Shown: piece by piece, positions 42,821 to 52,318 of the stretch | Layout of the letters: every line of letters starts with the position of its first letter | Numbering within the stretch: position 1 is the stretch's first letter | NCBI RefSeq assembly: GCF_002272075.1 | Contig: NZ_NPBJ01000003.1 | Location: forward strand, 337,312 to 401,311 | DNA: 64,000 nt | Reading direction: 5' to 3' | From: Terribacillus saccharophilus | GTDB taxonomy: Bacteria > Bacillota > Bacilli > Bacillales > Amphibacillaceae | The notes under the pieces: model-generated | What the model was told of the DNA's origin: nothing | Seen by the model: the letters and a program-made list of their open reading frames with translations, nothing else | Database searches by the model: none | Made by a program: the position numbers and the translations under genes

Positions 42821-43456
42821 GTGAAAAAAAGGTGGATTATACCTGCTGCAGTTGTTGTGCTTGTTGTTGCTGTTTTTGGTATTTATCAGATGCAGGCATC
42901 AGCCGGGGAACCGGAGATGACAATCGATCAGGCGCGTCAGCAGGCGGAAAAGCAATATAATGCAAGCGTAACAGAAATAGAATTGGATCGCAGTGGAAGC
43001 GAACCGAGATATGATATCGATTTGGAAAATGGAGAGAAGCTTTATGATTTGACGCTGAACGGAAATACCGGGGAAGTAATCAGTTTGAAAGAAAGCAGCA
43101 GACAAATAACTTCACCGAATACAGACAGTACGGATCATAGTCAAGCATCTGGTGATGACCAGCAGCAGGGTGAAAACGAACAATCTGCCGATGATCAACA
43201 GCAATCAGATAAAAAGCAGACAGCTCCTTCACAGAAACAGGCTTCACAGGCTGAAGTGAAAATCACGATGGACGAAGCAATCAAAATTGCGACAGACGAA
43301 GTAGGCGGCAGCGTAACAGATGCGGAGTTTGATGAAGAAGATGGACTCCCAGTTTATGAGCTTGAGCTTAAAACAGCTGACGATGAAGCTGAAGTTGTCA
43401 TCAATGCACAATCAGGAGAAATTGTAACCATCACATATGATAGTGAAGACGATTGA
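42821..43456 (+). CDS. PepSY-repeat membrane-anchored protein
   Basis: A 211-residue protein with an N-terminal uncleaved signal/anchor (WIIPAAVVVLVVAVFGIYQM), a first PepSY domain (about 33-95, MTIDQARQQAEKQY), an acidic Q/D/S-rich linker (about 100-145), and a second PepSY domain (about 148-211, KITMDEAIKIATDEVGGSVT). It would face the wall side and may modulate proteases or the adjoining kinase. GTG 42821 follows GGAGGCG. Probably controlled by the two-component pair upstream. Confidence 0.88.
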   Translation: MKKRWIIPAAVVVLVVAVFGIYQMQASAGEPEMTIDQARQQAEKQYNASVTEIELDRSGSEPRYDIDLENGEKLYDLTLNGNTGEVISLKESSRQITSPNTDSTDHSQASGDDQQQGENEQSADDQQQSDKKQTAPSQKQASQAEVKITMDEAIKIATDEVGGSVTDAEFDEEDGLPVYELELKTADDEAEVVINAQSGEIVTITYDSEDD

Positions 43457-43539
43457 AGCAGCGGACAGCTGCTTCTTTTTGTTGTCTTTTTTATGTATTA
43501 GTTAAAAGGGGTTCTTGTAAAAACGAAGGGAGGTTTTGG

Positions 43540-43576
43540 AAAAAAGTGGAGACAGGCCGTTTGACCTGTCTGCCTT
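43540..43576 (-). terminator. Terminator of the minus-strand YjcZ peptide gene
   Basis: On the minus strand, AGACAGG and CCTGTCT pair around TCAAACGG, followed by CCACTTTTTT. Confidence 0.6.
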
Positions 43577-43596
43577 ATTAGAGAAAAACAATAAAA

Positions 43597-43698
43597 TTAG
43601 TAGCTGCTGCCGCCTCCGTAACCCTTGCCAGATGCACCGACAATGATCAAAAGGATGAACAATACAACGATTAACGCAAAGCCTGATCCATGTCCCAT
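43597..43698 (-). CDS. YjcZ-family sporulation peptide, 33 residues
   Basis: Encodes MGHGSGFALIVVLFILLIIV then GASGKGYGGGSSY: a Gly-rich head, one membrane span and a Gly/Tyr tail, the YjcZ-type pattern found in spore-forming Bacillaceae, where several copies are usual. AAAGAGAGGTG precedes ATG 43698. Usually missed by automatic callers because of size. Confidence 0.85.
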   Translation of the reverse strand: MGHGSGFALIVVLFILLIIVGASGKGYGGGSSY

Positions 43699-43939
43699 AA
43701 AAACACCTCTCTTTGTTCAAGGATGATATATTTTATGTTTGTCTACTGTTACTGCTTGGGTATTATTCTGAGGTTTATAGAATTGGAATAACCCATTTTC
43801 AAAAGAGACACCCGTTACTGTTTCGCTATTCTATGTATTAATTGGTGAATACCTATAACATTATTCGTGCTATGTACATATCATTTAGGGACACCATTTA
43901 ACTTGTGTGTTAACGCTAAGCTTCAGCTATCCAGGGCTA

Positions 43940-43985
43940 ATTCAAATAAAAAGGTTGGCTTAATCAGCTGCTTTTTTATTTGAAT
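43940..43985. terminator. Hairpin in the intergenic region
   Basis: ATTCAAATAAAAA pairs with TTTTTTATTTGAAT (one bulge) around a 20-base loop. No gene ends here, so its role is open. The rest of 43699-44080 shows nothing else. Confidence 0.45.
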
Positions 43986-44080
43986 AGTTCCTCCGAATCC
44001 TATAGCTCAGATGGGTTAATAACCATACAAGGGTTAAGAGCTATTCATATACTACACATATAATATATGGAGGTGTTTTC

Positions 44081-44173
44081 ATGAGCAACGGAGGATCCAG
44101 TTACGGCGCAGGTTTTGCGCTTATCGTTGTTTTGTTTATTTTGCTTATTATCGTTGGAGCAGCATGGTGCTAA
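44081..44173 (+). CDS. YjcZ-family sporulation peptide, 30 residues
   Basis: Encodes MSNGGSSYGAGFALIVVLFI then LLIIVGAAWC. The middle segment GFALIVVLFILLIIVGA is identical to the minus-strand copy at 43597, so the two are paralogues. GGAGGTGTT precedes ATG 44081. CATATAATA about 16 bases upstream resembles a sigma-K -10 element, without a clear -35. Confidence 0.88.
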   Translation: MSNGGSSYGAGFALIVVLFILLIIVGAAWC

Positions 44174-44185
44174 TGAAATAAGTAA

Positions 44186-44218
44186 ATGAGACTGCTAATC
44201 TATGCAGTCTCATTTTTA
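44186..44218 (+). terminator. Terminator of the plus-strand YjcZ gene
   Basis: ATGAGACTGC and GCAGTCTCAT pair around TAATCTAT, followed by TTTT. Confidence 0.85.
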
Positions 44219-44328
44219 TGTATGTTATTAAAGTAATCCCTGAGTTAGTAATTGAACCTAAAATTAGCCATTACCCTATCCATGTATGTAAAATGAAGTA
44301 TAACTTATAGGGTTGGGAGGAATGTCAT

Positions 44329-44415
44329 TTGGAATGGCTTTTACTCGATTTATTAGAGTTTGATGATGTCTTCAGCGGTTCAGATTACGCACCAAATCGA
44401 TATGGTGAAGTCTAA
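44329..44415 (+). CDS. Small 28-residue ORF upstream of a lipoprotein
   Basis: TTG 44329 lies eight bases after GGGAGG and encodes LEWLLLDLLEFDDVFSGSDY then APNRYGEV. The stop is immediately followed by the ATG of the lipoprotein gene, which itself has no separate strong ribosome site, so translation is probably coupled. Acidic, no family recognised. Confidence 0.4.
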   Translation: MEWLLLDLLEFDDVFSGSDYAPNRYGEV

Positions 44416-44697
44416 ATGCGATGGTTCGAGGGTTTACTTTTACTTGTCATACTACTAACTGGATGCAGTATTCAGGAGCCTATGTCAGATGAATGCCAGC
44501 AAAAAATGACTGGGTATTTGGATATTACGGAAGATAACCAATATATCATTCCCAAGACTGAACAAACACCTTACATACTAAAAGAAGCTGCAGTACCTGA
44601 CGCCATAAAAAATGGAGAGGAAATTACAGTTACATATACGAGTATTCTTGAATCATATCCTCCTCAACTTACAGTGTGTGAGATTGAGCCGCTATAA
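44416..44697 (+). CDS. Small lipoprotein, YobA/DUF3221-like
   Basis: A 93-residue protein with a lipobox (signal LLLLVILLTGCSIQ, Cys about residue 17). The mature domain starts with an acidic stretch, then MTGYLDITEDNQYIIPKTEQ and a short beta-rich region ending EEITVTYTSILESYPPQLTV. The layout resembles the OB-like DUF3221 (YobA) lipoproteins; tentative. Starts at the base after the upstream 28-codon ORF's stop. Confidence 0.65.
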   Translation: MRWFEGLLLLVILLTGCSIQEPMSDECQQKMTGYLDITEDNQYIIPKTEQTPYILKEAAVPDAIKNGEEITVTYTSILESYPPQLTVCEIEPL

Positions 44698-44769
44698 GCA
44701 TATCATTTCCCTCACCGCTGCATCGTATTGGATAATAGAAGAATACTATGCAGAAAAGAAGGGTCCGCT

Positions 44770-45813
44770 ATGAAACAGATACATTCCAATGTTCTTACTT
44801 ACCGTGGATCACATTATGATTTCGGCGTCATGCAAGGAGAACGCTTAAAAGATACACCGTTATATGCATATCAGCAAAAACAAAAAGAGCGGAACCGTCG
44901 CCGTTTTACGGTTGATTCAGCAGACGCTTTCCGCATGTTCCGGAGCTATCATCCGGGCATTTATGAAGAGCTGACAGGACTCAGTGATGCATTGGGCCTT
45001 TCCATTGAGGAGACATTAATGGATTACAGCGGCTTTCAGCAAGAATGGATCAATTCCGGCTGTTCAATTGTCGCCGGGAATGACTTTCTTGCGCGGAATT
45101 ATGATTACCATCCGAAAACATATGAAGGACGTTTTCTTTTATATCAGCCATCTGAACAAGAGTATTTTGCTACAATCGGTCCTACTCAGCGAATTCTCGG
45201 ACGTATAGATGGCATGAATGAAAAAGGTCTGACCATTGGCTATAACTTTGTGCACCAAAGATTCCCAGAAGAAGGCTTCATTTGTAATATGCTTTCACGT
45301 ATCATTCTGGAAACGTGTTCGACGACAGAAGAAGCAGTCGATAAACTGACAGAAATGCCGCATCGCCACTCCTTCAACTATGTGATAAATGATGCAGCTG
45401 GCGTCCGTCGAGTGGTAGAAGGCAGTCCGCGCGGTACCGCAGTAAGAGAAGCTAGCTTTAGTACGAACCACTTTGACGTACTGACAAAAGAGAATCGCCA
45501 TCATCTTGTCGACAGTAAACGGCGATTTGATAACATTCAGAAGCATTACAAAGAGAATATTGATGCGGCTGAGGGTTTTCGTCTCTTGAACGATCCAAGT
45601 TATGATGTTTTCTCAGATCAGTATCGCAATTGGGGAGGAACAATCCATACCTCTGTTTACAAACCAAAGGAATTGAAAATGACATTTGCTATCGGTAATC
45701 AGCAGCCGACCGAAGTCGATTTCGGCAGCTGGATCAAGTGTGGAGAACTGTCATTCAGCCAGTTCACAGGTGCTTTGGACACTGATGTCCGTATTCCTTA
45801 TATGGGAGAATAA
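44770..45813 (+). CDS. C45-type autoproteolytic acyltransferase/hydrolase
   Basis: A 347-residue Ntn-hydrolase of the acyl-CoA:6-aminopenicillanate acyltransferase (peptidase C45) type. Y-R-G-S-H-Y-D-F-G-V-M-Q-G begins the fold. GCSIVAGNDFLARNYDYHPK (about residues 97-116) contains the cysteine that becomes the nucleophile after autocleavage. DGMNEKGLTIGYNFVH (about 149-164) is conserved. ATG 44770 follows GAAGGG. Relatives act on amides or N-acyl compounds; substrate unknown. Single gene with its own terminator. Confidence 0.88.
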   Translation: MKQIHSNVLTYRGSHYDFGVMQGERLKDTPLYAYQQKQKERNRRRFTVDSADAFRMFRSYHPGIYEELTGLSDALGLSIEETLMDYSGFQQEWINSGCSIVAGNDFLARNYDYHPKTYEGRFLLYQPSEQEYFATIGPTQRILGRIDGMNEKGLTIGYNFVHQRFPEEGFICNMLSRIILETCSTTEEAVDKLTEMPHRHSFNYVINDAAGVRRVVEGSPRGTAVREASFSTNHFDVLTKENRHHLVDSKRRFDNIQKHYKENIDAAEGFRLLNDPSYDVFSDQYRNWGGTIHTSVYKPKELKMTFAIGNQQPTEVDFGSWIKCGELSFSQFTGALDTDVRIPYMGE

Positions 45814-45816
45814 GAA

Positions 45817-45852
45817 GAAAACCGCATTTACAATGGTAAGTGCGGTTTTCCT
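45817..45852 (+). terminator. Terminator of the C45-type gene
   Basis: AAAACCGCATTTAC and GTAAGTGCGGTTTT pair around AATG. Confidence 0.85.
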
Positions 45853-45902
45853 GTTTTATAATAAAAAATATGAATGCGCATACATAAGAGGAGGGATCAT
45901 CT

Positions 45903-48900
45903 ATGCGAAGAACAGCGGAAACAACGGAATTGTTCAGTTTGTCAGCATTATATCAATATTTCGAAACAGAAAACGCATCACAATATAGTAAAAAAGCGCT
46001 TGATTTAGTGGATAAAGCCGAGAACGGAACTGCCTTTATCTGCTTCACAGGGCATTTCTCTGCCGGGAAAAGCTCGCTTATTAATGCGCTGCTTGGTGAC
46101 CAAGTGCTTCCAGCCAGCCCTATTCCGACGAGTGCTAATATCGTTACCATTCAGTACGGTCAGCCGAAAGTGGTCGCTTATGGAGCGGATGAAACGAAAT
46201 ATGAACTTCCAATACCGTACCGAAAGGAAACATTGGATATATATTGTCGGAATAAAGATATTCGCAGAATCGAAATACAAGATGAACAGACAGTACTCCC
46301 AGACAAAATCGCTTTGATGGATACACCAGGTATCGATGCAAGTGATGATGCAGACCGTCTGATGACAGAGTCGGCACTGCATCTCGTAGACAGTATGTTT
46401 TATGTAACGGATTATAATCATGTACAGTCGGAAGTGAACTTGTTGTTTTTACAGCAGCTATCGGAACAGAAACAGCCATTTTATCTGCTTGTCAATCAAA
46501 TTGACAAGCATCGCGAAGAAGAACTCTCATGGACCGATTTTCAAACTGGGGTCACGAACGTATTTGAACAGTGGAATATCACACCTGAAGCTGTATACTA
46601 TACGACATTGAAAGAACAAGACCACGAGCATAATCAGCTATATGCTGTAAAAGAAAAGATGCAAAAGCTGCTTGCAGATAAAGAACAGTTACATAAAGCA
46701 GGATTGGAGCGAGGGAAACAGCGCCTGATTGCTAATTATCTGCAGGATGTGAGACAAGATTTAGCGGAAAAAGAAGCAGCATTGTTGGAGCAGCGTCATC
46801 AATTGGATCATACTGCTGAGGATGCAGCCAGCAATTGGCGAGAGAAACAAAAAACTGCAGAAGAAGACGGACGCGAGACTATTCAGCAGACTTTAAAAAA
46901 CGCAAATCTGATGCCTTTTGAAGTGCGTGAAGTAGCAGAAGTTTATTTAGAATCCACTTTTCCAGACTTTAAAGTAGGTTTGTTTGGAAATAAACGAAAG
47001 ACAGCAGAAGAGCGGGAACAGCGCCGAGCTAAGACAGAGGAGCTGATTTATCAGCAAATCGAGAAGCAGTTGGTCTGGCGGATTCGCGATAAGCTGAGCG
47101 ACTGGGCTAGGAAGCATGAGATGTATACGGAATCCGTACAAGTGCTGCTGCAGGATTTTGCGGTAGTGCTGCCAGCTGATTTACTTGAGCAGCATGTTCA
47201 ACCAGGGGCGAGTAAGAATGGCACCTATACATTGGTCTACACAGCTGCTGTCGAGGATCATATCAAGCTGGCTTACAAAAAAGCTGCCCTCCAAGTTGTA
47301 GAAGCAGCAATCCTTACGACTCAAACTGCCTTCCAGCAAGCGGAACAGCTAGAAAAACTGGAAAAAAGAAAAGCAGCTGAAAATGAACAAGTCGATAATG
47401 AAATCAACCAGTTACAGCAGTCTTATGAAAGAATCGCAAATCAAATTCACCAGACAGATCTGAATATGGATACAGAAACTATCGAACGGGCGAGGCAAGC
47501 ATTGACGAATAGATATAAGCTGAAAGATAGCATAGATCTATTAGAACCTGTACCAAATAGTAAAACGGCCGTGCTGGAAGCAGAGCCGATTGTACAACTT
47601 GATTCACCTACAAAGCTAACTGCAGAAGATATGGCTCATCAGCTGGAATCGGCGGCATCTGCCCTGGGCGGCGTGGAAGGGTTTCAATCAGCAATAGAAG
47701 ACATCAAGAATAGAAAAGAAAAACTTATACATCAAGATTACACATTAGTGCTTTTTGGTGCTTTCAGTGCTGGTAAATCTTCATTCGCCAATGCATTGCT
47801 TGGTGAAAGCCTGCTCCCGGTGTCGCCGAATCCAACGACCGCATCGATCAATATGCTGAAGCAGGCAACGAGTCAGCATCCTCATCAGACTGTGCTAGTC
47901 AAATGGAAATCTCGGCAGCATATCGAGGCTGACATTGAAAGCTTGAGCGGAAAGCAGCTTACCCTGCAGGATTTCTTATCTGAAAACCCGGCGGATCTTG
48001 TAAAGGATAAAAGACATCAAGCGTTTCTGCAGGCGGTCCAAACTGGGTACAATGTCGTACACGCTAATCTTGGTACAGAAGGGACTATTCCGTTCGGGGA
48101 TTTTAGCGATTATGTAACGAAGGAAACGATAAGCTGCTTTATCGAACAGATAACCGTTTATTTGGATAATGAGTTCCTTAAGCAAGGCGTTACACTAATA
48201 GACACTCCAGGAGCCGATTCAGTCAATGCCCGTCATACGGATGTGACATTCCAATTTATGAAGCATGCTGATGCGATCCTTTTCGTGACTTATTATAACC
48301 ACGCTTTTTCGAAGGCGGATGAACAAGTACTCCAGCAGCTGGGCAAGGTAAAAGGAGCTTTAGAGAAAGACAATATGTTCTTCGTCGTAAATGCGAGTGA
48401 TTTAGCAAAGGATGAAGAAGAAGTCAATTATGTTACCTCCTATGTAGCAGACAATCTGGCTAACTTCCAAATCAGACAGCCGCGCCTTTTTGCTTTGAGC
48501 AGTTTACTTGGCTTGCAGGAGAAACAGACTTCCCTGAACCTGAATTCAGGGCTCAACAAGCTGGAGGAAGAATTGTATGGCTTCATCCGCAACGAGCTGA
48601 CAGAAGTCATTATTCAAGGCGCCAGGCAGGAATTGAAAAGGCAATATGGACAGCTGCAAACGTATAGCAATGCAATGGATTTAGATGAAAATGCGAAATT
48701 GCGGAAAGTCCGTCAGTATAAGCAGGAACAGGATGAAATCTTGGCCAAAGCACGGACATATACACAGCCTGTTTTTCAACAAGCTATTGTTCAGCGTATT
48801 GAAAAACAGCTGCATTATGTTAAAGAAAGACAGATGCTTGAAGCAAATGATCTGTTTAAACAATGCTTTAATCCAGCACTAATCAAAAGCAGCGGAGCAG

Positions 48901-49466
48901 CAGGTAAAGAGGAAGTAGCACGGCAAATACTTGAATTCGCTAGTCAAATCCAAATTCAGTTAGAACAGGAATACCGAGCAGTCACTATTCGTGTCGACAG
49001 AACAGTACGAGAGCAGATGGAGCGATGGAGGAGCGGGTTAGAACAAGCCGTCCAAACGGTAAACGAGGCGTTATCCTTGGCAGCACCTGCAGATCAGAAA
49101 CTGCCAGAGACTGCGCCGCCAGAAACATCGTTCCGTTTTGAACAAGGCGAAATTACTCGACTGCTAAAAATGTATCGCGGTCCAAAAGCCTTTTTCCAAG
49201 AAAACGGAAAAGAAAAGTTGAAAGAGGAACTTTTAAAGCTGATGGAACCGATTCTTGCTGAAATACTGCAAGTGTATACATCAGCTATGGAGAGCCATTA
49301 CGAAGAAATTTGGCAATCGGAGAAGGCAGGCCTTCAGAAAAATGCAGCTGGACAGCTAGAAAGTTATTACACCGGTATGCTACGGGCTTTGACAGATACG
49401 TCTTCCCGTCAGAAACTTCAGCAAGCGGTAAAAACTTTCGCTGCCCTTTTACCGGAAAAAGTTTGA
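45903..49466 (+). CDS. dynA: Bacterial dynamin-like protein DynA, double GTPase
   Basis: A 1187-residue protein of two fused dynamin units, like B. subtilis DynA (YpbR), which tethers and fuses membranes and helps against pore-forming antibiotics and phages. Unit 1 has P-loop GHFSAGKSSLINALLG (about residue 50) and switch ALMDTPGIDAS (about 138). Unit 2 has GAFSAGKSSFANALLG (about 618) and TLIDTPGADSVNARHTD (about 764). Both are followed by long coiled coils. AGGAGGG precedes ATG 45903. Single gene, full length. Confidence 0.95.
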   Translation: MRRTAETTELFSLSALYQYFETENASQYSKKALDLVDKAENGTAFICFTGHFSAGKSSLINALLGDQVLPASPIPTSANIVTIQYGQPKVVAYGADETKYELPIPYRKETLDIYCRNKDIRRIEIQDEQTVLPDKIALMDTPGIDASDDADRLMTESALHLVDSMFYVTDYNHVQSEVNLLFLQQLSEQKQPFYLLVNQIDKHREEELSWTDFQTGVTNVFEQWNITPEAVYYTTLKEQDHEHNQLYAVKEKMQKLLADKEQLHKAGLERGKQRLIANYLQDVRQDLAEKEAALLEQRHQLDHTAEDAASNWREKQKTAEEDGRETIQQTLKNANLMPFEVREVAEVYLESTFPDFKVGLFGNKRKTAEEREQRRAKTEELIYQQIEKQLVWRIRDKLSDWARKHEMYTESVQVLLQDFAVVLPADLLEQHVQPGASKNGTYTLVYTAAVEDHIKLAYKKAALQVVEAAILTTQTAFQQAEQLEKLEKRKAAENEQVDNEINQLQQSYERIANQIHQTDLNMDTETIERARQALTNRYKLKDSIDLLEPVPNSKTAVLEAEPIVQLDSPTKLTAEDMAHQLESAASALGGVEGFQSAIEDIKNRKEKLIHQDYTLVLFGAFSAGKSSFANALLGESLLPVSPNPTTASINMLKQATSQHPHQTVLVKWKSRQHIEADIESLSGKQLTLQDFLSENPADLVKDKRHQAFLQAVQTGYNVVHANLGTEGTIPFGDFSDYVTKETISCFIEQITVYLDNEFLKQGVTLIDTPGADSVNARHTDVTFQFMKHADAILFVTYYNHAFSKADEQVLQQLGKVKGALEKDNMFFVVNASDLAKDEEEVNYVTSYVADNLANFQIRQPRLFALSSLLGLQEKQTSLNLNSGLNKLEEELYGFIRNELTEVIIQGARQELKRQYGQLQTYSNAMDLDENAKLRKVRQYKQEQDEILAKARTYTQPVFQQAIVQRIEKQLHYVKERQMLEANDLFKQCFNPALIKSSGAAGKEEVARQILEFASQIQIQLEQEYRAVTIRVDRTVREQMERWRSGLEQAVQTVNEALSLAAPADQKLPETAPPETSFRFEQGEITRLLKMYRGPKAFFQENGKEKLKEELLKLMEPILAEILQVYTSAMESHYEEIWQSEKAGLQKNAAGQLESYYTGMLRALTDTSSRQKLQQAVKTFAALLPEKV

Positions 49467-49525
49467 CTGATGCTAATCCAGGATACTGTATAACCAAAAG
49501 GCAATAGTCCAGGAGGTTAGCAGTT

Positions 49526-51028
49526 ATGGAGCAAACAAAAAAGCTATTTTCACAGAAACCATCATCATACTGGCGTAATTCAACGGAAATGCCGACCTAT
49601 CCAGCTTTAGAAAAAGATTTGGATACGGATGTATTAGTCATCGGTGCAGGAATCGCTGGTATAACGACAGCATACGAACTGACTAAGCGCGGCAGAAGCG
49701 TTGTTCTTATCGAAGGTCGTGAGTTGATCTCTGGTACAACCGGATACACGACAAGCAAGCTGACCGCACAGCACGATATCATTTATCATGGCTTGATTGA
49801 ACGCTATGGAGAGGAAACAGCAAAACAATACTTCCGCGCAAATCTGCAGGCGATCAATTATGTGAAAGATACAGCAGCCGAGCATGGAATCGATTGTGAA
49901 TTTGAGGAGCAGGAGGCGTATGTTTACACGCAGTTAGACGAAGGTGTGGAAACAATTGAAAAAGAGGTAGAGGCCTACCGCAAGCTACAAATTGATGGTT
50001 ATCTGGCAGATACAATGCCGTTGGAAATCCCTATCAAAGCAGCTGCTGTAATGCGTCAGCAAGCCCAGTTCCATCCGGTGAAATACTTGATAGGCTTATT
50101 GAAGGAAATCGAGCTTCGAGGCGGAAGCATTTACGAACAGACGTTAGCTGTCTCATTCGATACGGAATCTCGTCCTGTCGTCCATACAGAGAATGGTCAT
50201 ACCATTACAGCGAATCATGTTGTAAGTGCAACCCATTTCCCTGTTCAGGTGGAGAATCAATATTTCTCTTCGAATATGAACCCAAAGAATTCTTACGGTA
50301 TCGCCATAAAGTCCAAGAAACCGTACCCTGACGGCATGTACATCAGTCTAGAGTCGCCAAAACGATCTATCCGTAGCTTGAAAAAAGGTGACGATCATTA
50401 CGTGCTCGTCGGAGGAGAGTCCCATGTGACCGGCGATGGTTCTTCTGTCTTAGATCGATACGAACGAATCTATCAATTTGCTGAAGAACAATTCGGGGTG
50501 GAGGAACTTTATGAACATTGGTCCAGCCATGATCTGCTCACAACCGATCAGCTGCCTTTCATTGGAAAAGCAAGTGACGATGCTCCCGGTATCTATACAG
50601 CAACCGGCTTCGGTAAATGGGGCTTGTCCAATGGTGTAGCCGCAGCTACCTTACTCGCCGATCTTATAGATGGTAAAGACAATGAATTTGCCGAACTATA
50701 TAAGATTGGCCGGGAGATGGAAGAAGCAGAAGCCGTCAGTATCGGGGAGGACGATGTGAATCGTATCAGCAATGAAACAGTTGTAAAACCAGATAATCTG
50801 CCAAATGGAAAAGGTGCTATCCTCGAGAAAGACGGTCAGACAATGGCTTACTATCGGGATGAAAAAGGGGAGCTGCACGAAATGAGTGCTTCCTGCACAC
50901 ATAACGGCTGTCCTGTTTCTTGGAATAACGCGGATCACACATGGGATTGTTCCTGTCATGGATCTCGATTTACAGCTGTTGGTGAAGTTGTAGAGGGTCC
51001 TGCGTTACGGGCATTGGATAGAGAATAG
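49526..51028 (+). CDS. FAD-dependent oxidoreductase with C-terminal Rieske domain (YhfW-like)
   Basis: A 500-residue protein. Residues 30-60 hold the FAD site VLVIGAGIAGITTAYEL, and a DAO-type oxidase domain runs to about 390. The C-terminal Rieske [2Fe-2S] domain has C-T-H in SASCTHNGCPVSW (about 453) and C-S-C-H-G in WDCSCHGSRF (about 471), with all four ligands present. AGGAGG precedes ATG 49526. It resembles B. subtilis YhfW; the substrate is unknown. A terminator follows at 51038. Confidence 0.92.
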   Translation: MEQTKKLFSQKPSSYWRNSTEMPTYPALEKDLDTDVLVIGAGIAGITTAYELTKRGRSVVLIEGRELISGTTGYTTSKLTAQHDIIYHGLIERYGEETAKQYFRANLQAINYVKDTAAEHGIDCEFEEQEAYVYTQLDEGVETIEKEVEAYRKLQIDGYLADTMPLEIPIKAAAVMRQQAQFHPVKYLIGLLKEIELRGGSIYEQTLAVSFDTESRPVVHTENGHTITANHVVSATHFPVQVENQYFSSNMNPKNSYGIAIKSKKPYPDGMYISLESPKRSIRSLKKGDDHYVLVGGESHVTGDGSSVLDRYERIYQFAEEQFGVEELYEHWSSHDLLTTDQLPFIGKASDDAPGIYTATGFGKWGLSNGVAAATLLADLIDGKDNEFAELYKIGREMEEAEAVSIGEDDVNRISNETVVKPDNLPNGKGAILEKDGQTMAYYRDEKGELHEMSASCTHNGCPVSWNNADHTWDCSCHGSRFTAVGEVVEGPALRALDRE

Positions 51029-51037
51029 GTGGAGATA

Positions 51038-51068
51038 AGCTGCTAGGGGTTCCCCCGGCGGCTTTTTC
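51038..51068 (+). terminator. Terminator after the Rieske-FAD gene
   Basis: AGCTGCTAGGGG and CCCCGGCGGCT pair, followed by TTTTC. A related hairpin (AGCTGCTGGG / CCCGGCAGCT) recurs at 51739-51770. Confidence 0.7.
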
Positions 51069-51244
51069 TACTTAATGTTTGTGCTGAAAAGTCCGATCTT
51101 AAAGGAAACAAGTGGTACAATGCAGAAGATACAATAATACTGTTACTGGATTTCCTGAAGGTTCCGTCATGTGGAATGCCATGTTTACGGTCGAACAGAG
51201 CTAGCTTTTGAAATGAAAGAATAATTAAAGTGAGGTAATAAATA

Positions 51245-51640
51245 ATGGAGAAGGTTACACCTTTCTTAATGTTCCAAGATGGCAAAGCTGAAGAAGCAAT
51301 GAATTACTACATATCACTCATAGAGGATTCAGAAATTAAAAGTATTACTCGATATGGAGCGAACGAACCTGGAGATGAAGGAACTGTAATGCTGGCTGCA
51401 TTCTCCTTAAAGGGTCAAGAATTTATGTGCATTGACAGTAATGTGACACATCAGTTTTCCTTTACACCTTCTTTCTCCATCTACGTTACTTGTGACACGG
51501 AAAAGGAACTCGATGAACTTTATCAGAAACTGAACGAGGATGGACTTGAACGTATGCCGCTGGACAATTATGGATTCAGTAAGAAATTTGGCTGGACGGA
51601 TGATAAGTTCGGAGTTTCATGGCAGTTGAATCTTCCATAA
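51245..51640 (+). CDS. VOC family protein (PhnB/3-demethylubiquinone methyltransferase-like)
   Basis: A 131-residue PhnB-type VOC protein: KVTPFLMFQDGKAEEAMNYY (residues 3-22), then E-F-M-C-I-D-S, F-S-I-Y-V-T-C-D-T, then FGWTDDKFGVSWQLNLP. Despite the family name these are mostly of unknown function; some are metal-dependent lyases. GTGAGG precedes ATG 51245. Not related by sequence to the VOC protein at 3387. Confidence 0.85.
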   Translation: MEKVTPFLMFQDGKAEEAMNYYISLIEDSEIKSITRYGANEPGDEGTVMLAAFSLKGQEFMCIDSNVTHQFSFTPSFSIYVTCDTEKELDELYQKLNEDGLERMPLDNYGFSKKFGWTDDKFGVSWQLNLP

Positions 51641-51738
51641 GATTAAACAATCTGTGTACTTATATAAGACAGGCCGTGGAGATGAAGGTAGCAAAAGCCT
51701 CAGAGATATAGTCACTGGATAGAGTATTAAGTGAAACT

Positions 51739-51770
51739 GATGAGCTGCTGGGTACTCCCGGCAGCTTCTT
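51739..51770 (+). terminator. Terminator downstream of the VOC gene
   Basis: AGCTGCTGGGT and CCCGGCAGCT pair around a short loop, followed by TCTTTCT. It is similar to the hairpin at 51038. Confidence 0.65.
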
Positions 51771-51832
51771 TCTGATGTGAAACCTTGTGAAACAGGACTC
51801 GTATATAGTGTTATAGAAGTGAGGTGGGTTAG

Positions 51833-52279
51833 ATGGTATTTTGTTCGAAAATAGATGCCTTTTTCGTTAATTTCATGATGATTGCAATTCTTTTACTGGG
51901 TTTAGCGTCATTTTGGCCACTCTTCTTTTTTAACAAAATAGACTTGTTTCCGTTTCTTTTATTAACATGTACATTTTTAATTCCTGCAGGAGTAATTTTG
52001 TGGTCAGCATTTTCAATCAAGTATGTTTACTCTCAAGACTTCTTATTAGTACAAGGAGGACCATACAAAAGTCGTATTTTGTACGAAGATATTACAGAGA
52101 TTACTTCTTCAAATAATATTTTCTCAGGCTATAGAATATTGTCATCGAGGGACGCGATTGAGATTTATTCCAAACAGGCATTTTGGGGCAGTGTAATGAT
52201 TTCACCAATGTGTAAAAGAGAATTTATTAATGAGTTAAAAAAGCGGTGTCCGAATATGAAAATTCGAGAAAAATGCTAG
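51833..52279 (+). CDS. Membrane protein with bacterial PH-like domain
   Basis: A 148-residue protein with two N-terminal spans (NFMMIAILLLGLASFWPLFF, FLLLTCTFLIPAGVILWSAF). A short cytosolic PH-like domain follows: YVYSQDFLLVQGGPYKSRIL, YEDITEITSSNN, EIYSKQAFWGSVMISPMCKR. The Y-x-D-I-x-x-I and I-S-P-x-x-x-x-x-F pattern is that of YyaB/SunI-like PH proteins, some of which give immunity to peptides. GAGGTGGG precedes ATG 51833. No bacteriocin gene is nearby. Confidence 0.7.
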   Translation: MVFCSKIDAFFVNFMMIAILLLGLASFWPLFFFNKIDLFPFLLLTCTFLIPAGVILWSAFSIKYVYSQDFLLVQGGPYKSRILYEDITEITSSNNIFSGYRILSSRDAIEIYSKQAFWGSVMISPMCKREFINELKKRCPNMKIREKC

Positions 52280-52318
52280 TTTTTACTTTAAACTTTTAAC
52301 AATCAAGGCAAGCGAATT

